This document shows positions 33,300 to 33,859 of a stretch of DNA of 33,859 bases, piece by piece. The stretch's first letter is position 1. Every line of letters starts with the position of its first letter. Below the pieces are notes generated by a model. The model made no database searches, had not been told where the DNA came from, and saw only the letters and a program-made list of their open reading frames with translations. Both the position numbers and the translations under genes were made by a program. This stretch comes from an uncultured Fidelibacterota bacterium (lineage in GTDB: Bacteria; Marinisomatota; Marinisomatia; SCGC-AAA003-L08; GCA-002707645), in NCBI GenBank assembly GCA_913020255.1, contig CAJWAW010000006.1, forward strand, positions 1 through 33,859, read 5' to 3'.

Positions 33300-33859
33300 T
33301 ATATTTTTTGAATTAAAATAAATCTAGTCTCACTATTCAAATCATCAAAAAAACTATAAGTATAGTTTGGGTGATGAAAAATATTTTTTAAATCATTTAT
33401 TTGGTGCCTTCCACCAAACTCTAATAACATATGACCTTGTTGATTTAAATGTTTAATACCAAACTCAGAAAAATATTGATAAAAAATTAATCCATTATCA
33501 TAATCAGTTAATGCATTTAATGGATCATATAATGTGACTTCCTTATCTAATTCTGATAATTCATTTAATGCAATATAAGGTGGATTAGAAATAATTAAAT
33601 CATATTTCTCGTTCGATTTAAAATGAAAAAAATTTTGGTGTAAAAACTGAATATGTTTACAATGAAACTTTTTAGCATTGTGTTGAGCTAAATCAACTGC
33701 ATCATAATTAATATCTAAAGATTTAATTTGATGAGATATTTTTTCTAATTCAAGTACAATTGGAATACAGCCTGATCCAGTACCAACCTCTAATACACTA
33801 TTGGGATAATTAATATTATTTTTAATTATATCAATTAATGATTCAGTTTCTGGCCGAGG
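33299..33859 (-). CDS. prmC: Peptide chain release factor N5-glutamine methyltransferase (5' end cut by window edge)
   Basis: PrmC methylates the GGQ glutamine of release factors RF1/RF2. The visible 186 residues begin at PRPETE, the conserved motif just before the SAM fold. They then show LEVGTGSGCIPIVLEL (motif I), the catalytic NPPYI, and a typical C-terminal FGGRHQ...FFDDLNSETRFIL ending. About the first 90-100 residues, the N-terminal RF-binding domain, are outside the window. The stop TAA at 33301-33299 overlaps the next ATG by one base. Confidence 0.95.
   Translation of the reverse strand, partial: PRPETESLIDIIKNNINYPNSVLEVGTGSGCIPIVLELEKISHQIKSLDINYDAVDLAQHNAKKFHCKHIQFLHQNFFHFKSNEKYDLIISNPPYIALNELSELDKEVTLYDPLNALTDYDNGLIFYQYFSEFGIKHLNQQGHMLLEFGGRHQINDLKNIFHHPNYTYSFFDDLNSETRFILIQKI

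Noticed and set aside
1..33859. tRNA genes, rRNA, CRISPR arrays, IS elements, phage genes
   Set aside because: Gaps between genes are too short and none holds a cloverleaf, spaced repeat or transposase. The only repeat is the tandem thioredoxin-dockerin unit.

Overview
The window is an AT-rich (about 30% GC by eye), very densely coded piece of a bacterial chromosome. Genes are separated by a few bases or overlap by 1-14 bases, and there is no tRNA, rRNA, IS element, phage gene or CRISPR array. The gene content points to the FCB group, most likely a marine Marinimicrobia (SAR406)-type bacterium. The reasons are secreted proteins ending in dockerin-like EF-hand pairs, a cohesin-like secreted protein, a DUF4835/PorD-like gene, a DGGGP-synthase-like UbiA protein and the PurS/PurQ form of FGAM synthase. 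The taxon is inferred, not proven. TGA is used as an ordinary stop in many genes, so the genetic code is standard.

Layout. (1) 1-10247, minus strand: one long run reading from a cohesin-like secreted protein through two class III cyclase-homology proteins, truA, a DegP/DegS-like protease, purB, purC, pssA, purS and purQ (cut by the window edge). (2) 10248-10321: a short divergent promoter region. (3) 10322-20225, plus strand: a DUF4835/PorD-like protein, an EnvC-like coiled-coil/LytM protein, holB, metG, tatD, rsmA, an M24 peptidase and an LTA-synthase-like membrane sulfatase-fold enzyme. (4) 20214-24560, minus strand: a FabL-type enoyl-ACP reductase, three paralogous secreted thioredoxin-dockerin proteins, two small membrane proteins, a Nudix hydrolase and a cupin. 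(5) 24659-25750, plus: ychF. (6) 25743-33859, minus: prmC (cut by the edge), a UbiA prenyltransferase, dnaE, dtd, a lone B12-binding domain protein, a TPR protein, an M24 aminopeptidase and a rhomboid protease.

Two observations stand out. First, the most upstream thioredoxin-dockerin paralog (23042-23773) has an in-frame TGA exactly where its two sisters have the first cysteine of the WCGPC active site, and the frame is otherwise open for 243 codons. This is the classic signature of a selenocysteine (UGPC) thioredoxin-fold protein. A GC-rich hairpin absent from the Cys paralogs lies 24-38 bases after the TGA, in the right place for a bacterial SECIS. The other two paralogs are a 743-base perfectly identical tandem repeat.

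Second, the two neighbouring cyclase proteins have complementary active-site losses. The 512-residue protein keeps both metal-binding Asp residues but has lost the Asn/Arg (and adenine Asp) residues. The 827-residue protein has lost both metal Asp residues but keeps Lys, Asp, Asn and Arg. This is the division of labour of mammalian adenylyl cyclase C1 and C2 domains, and it predicts an obligate heterodimeric cyclase encoded by two adjacent genes.
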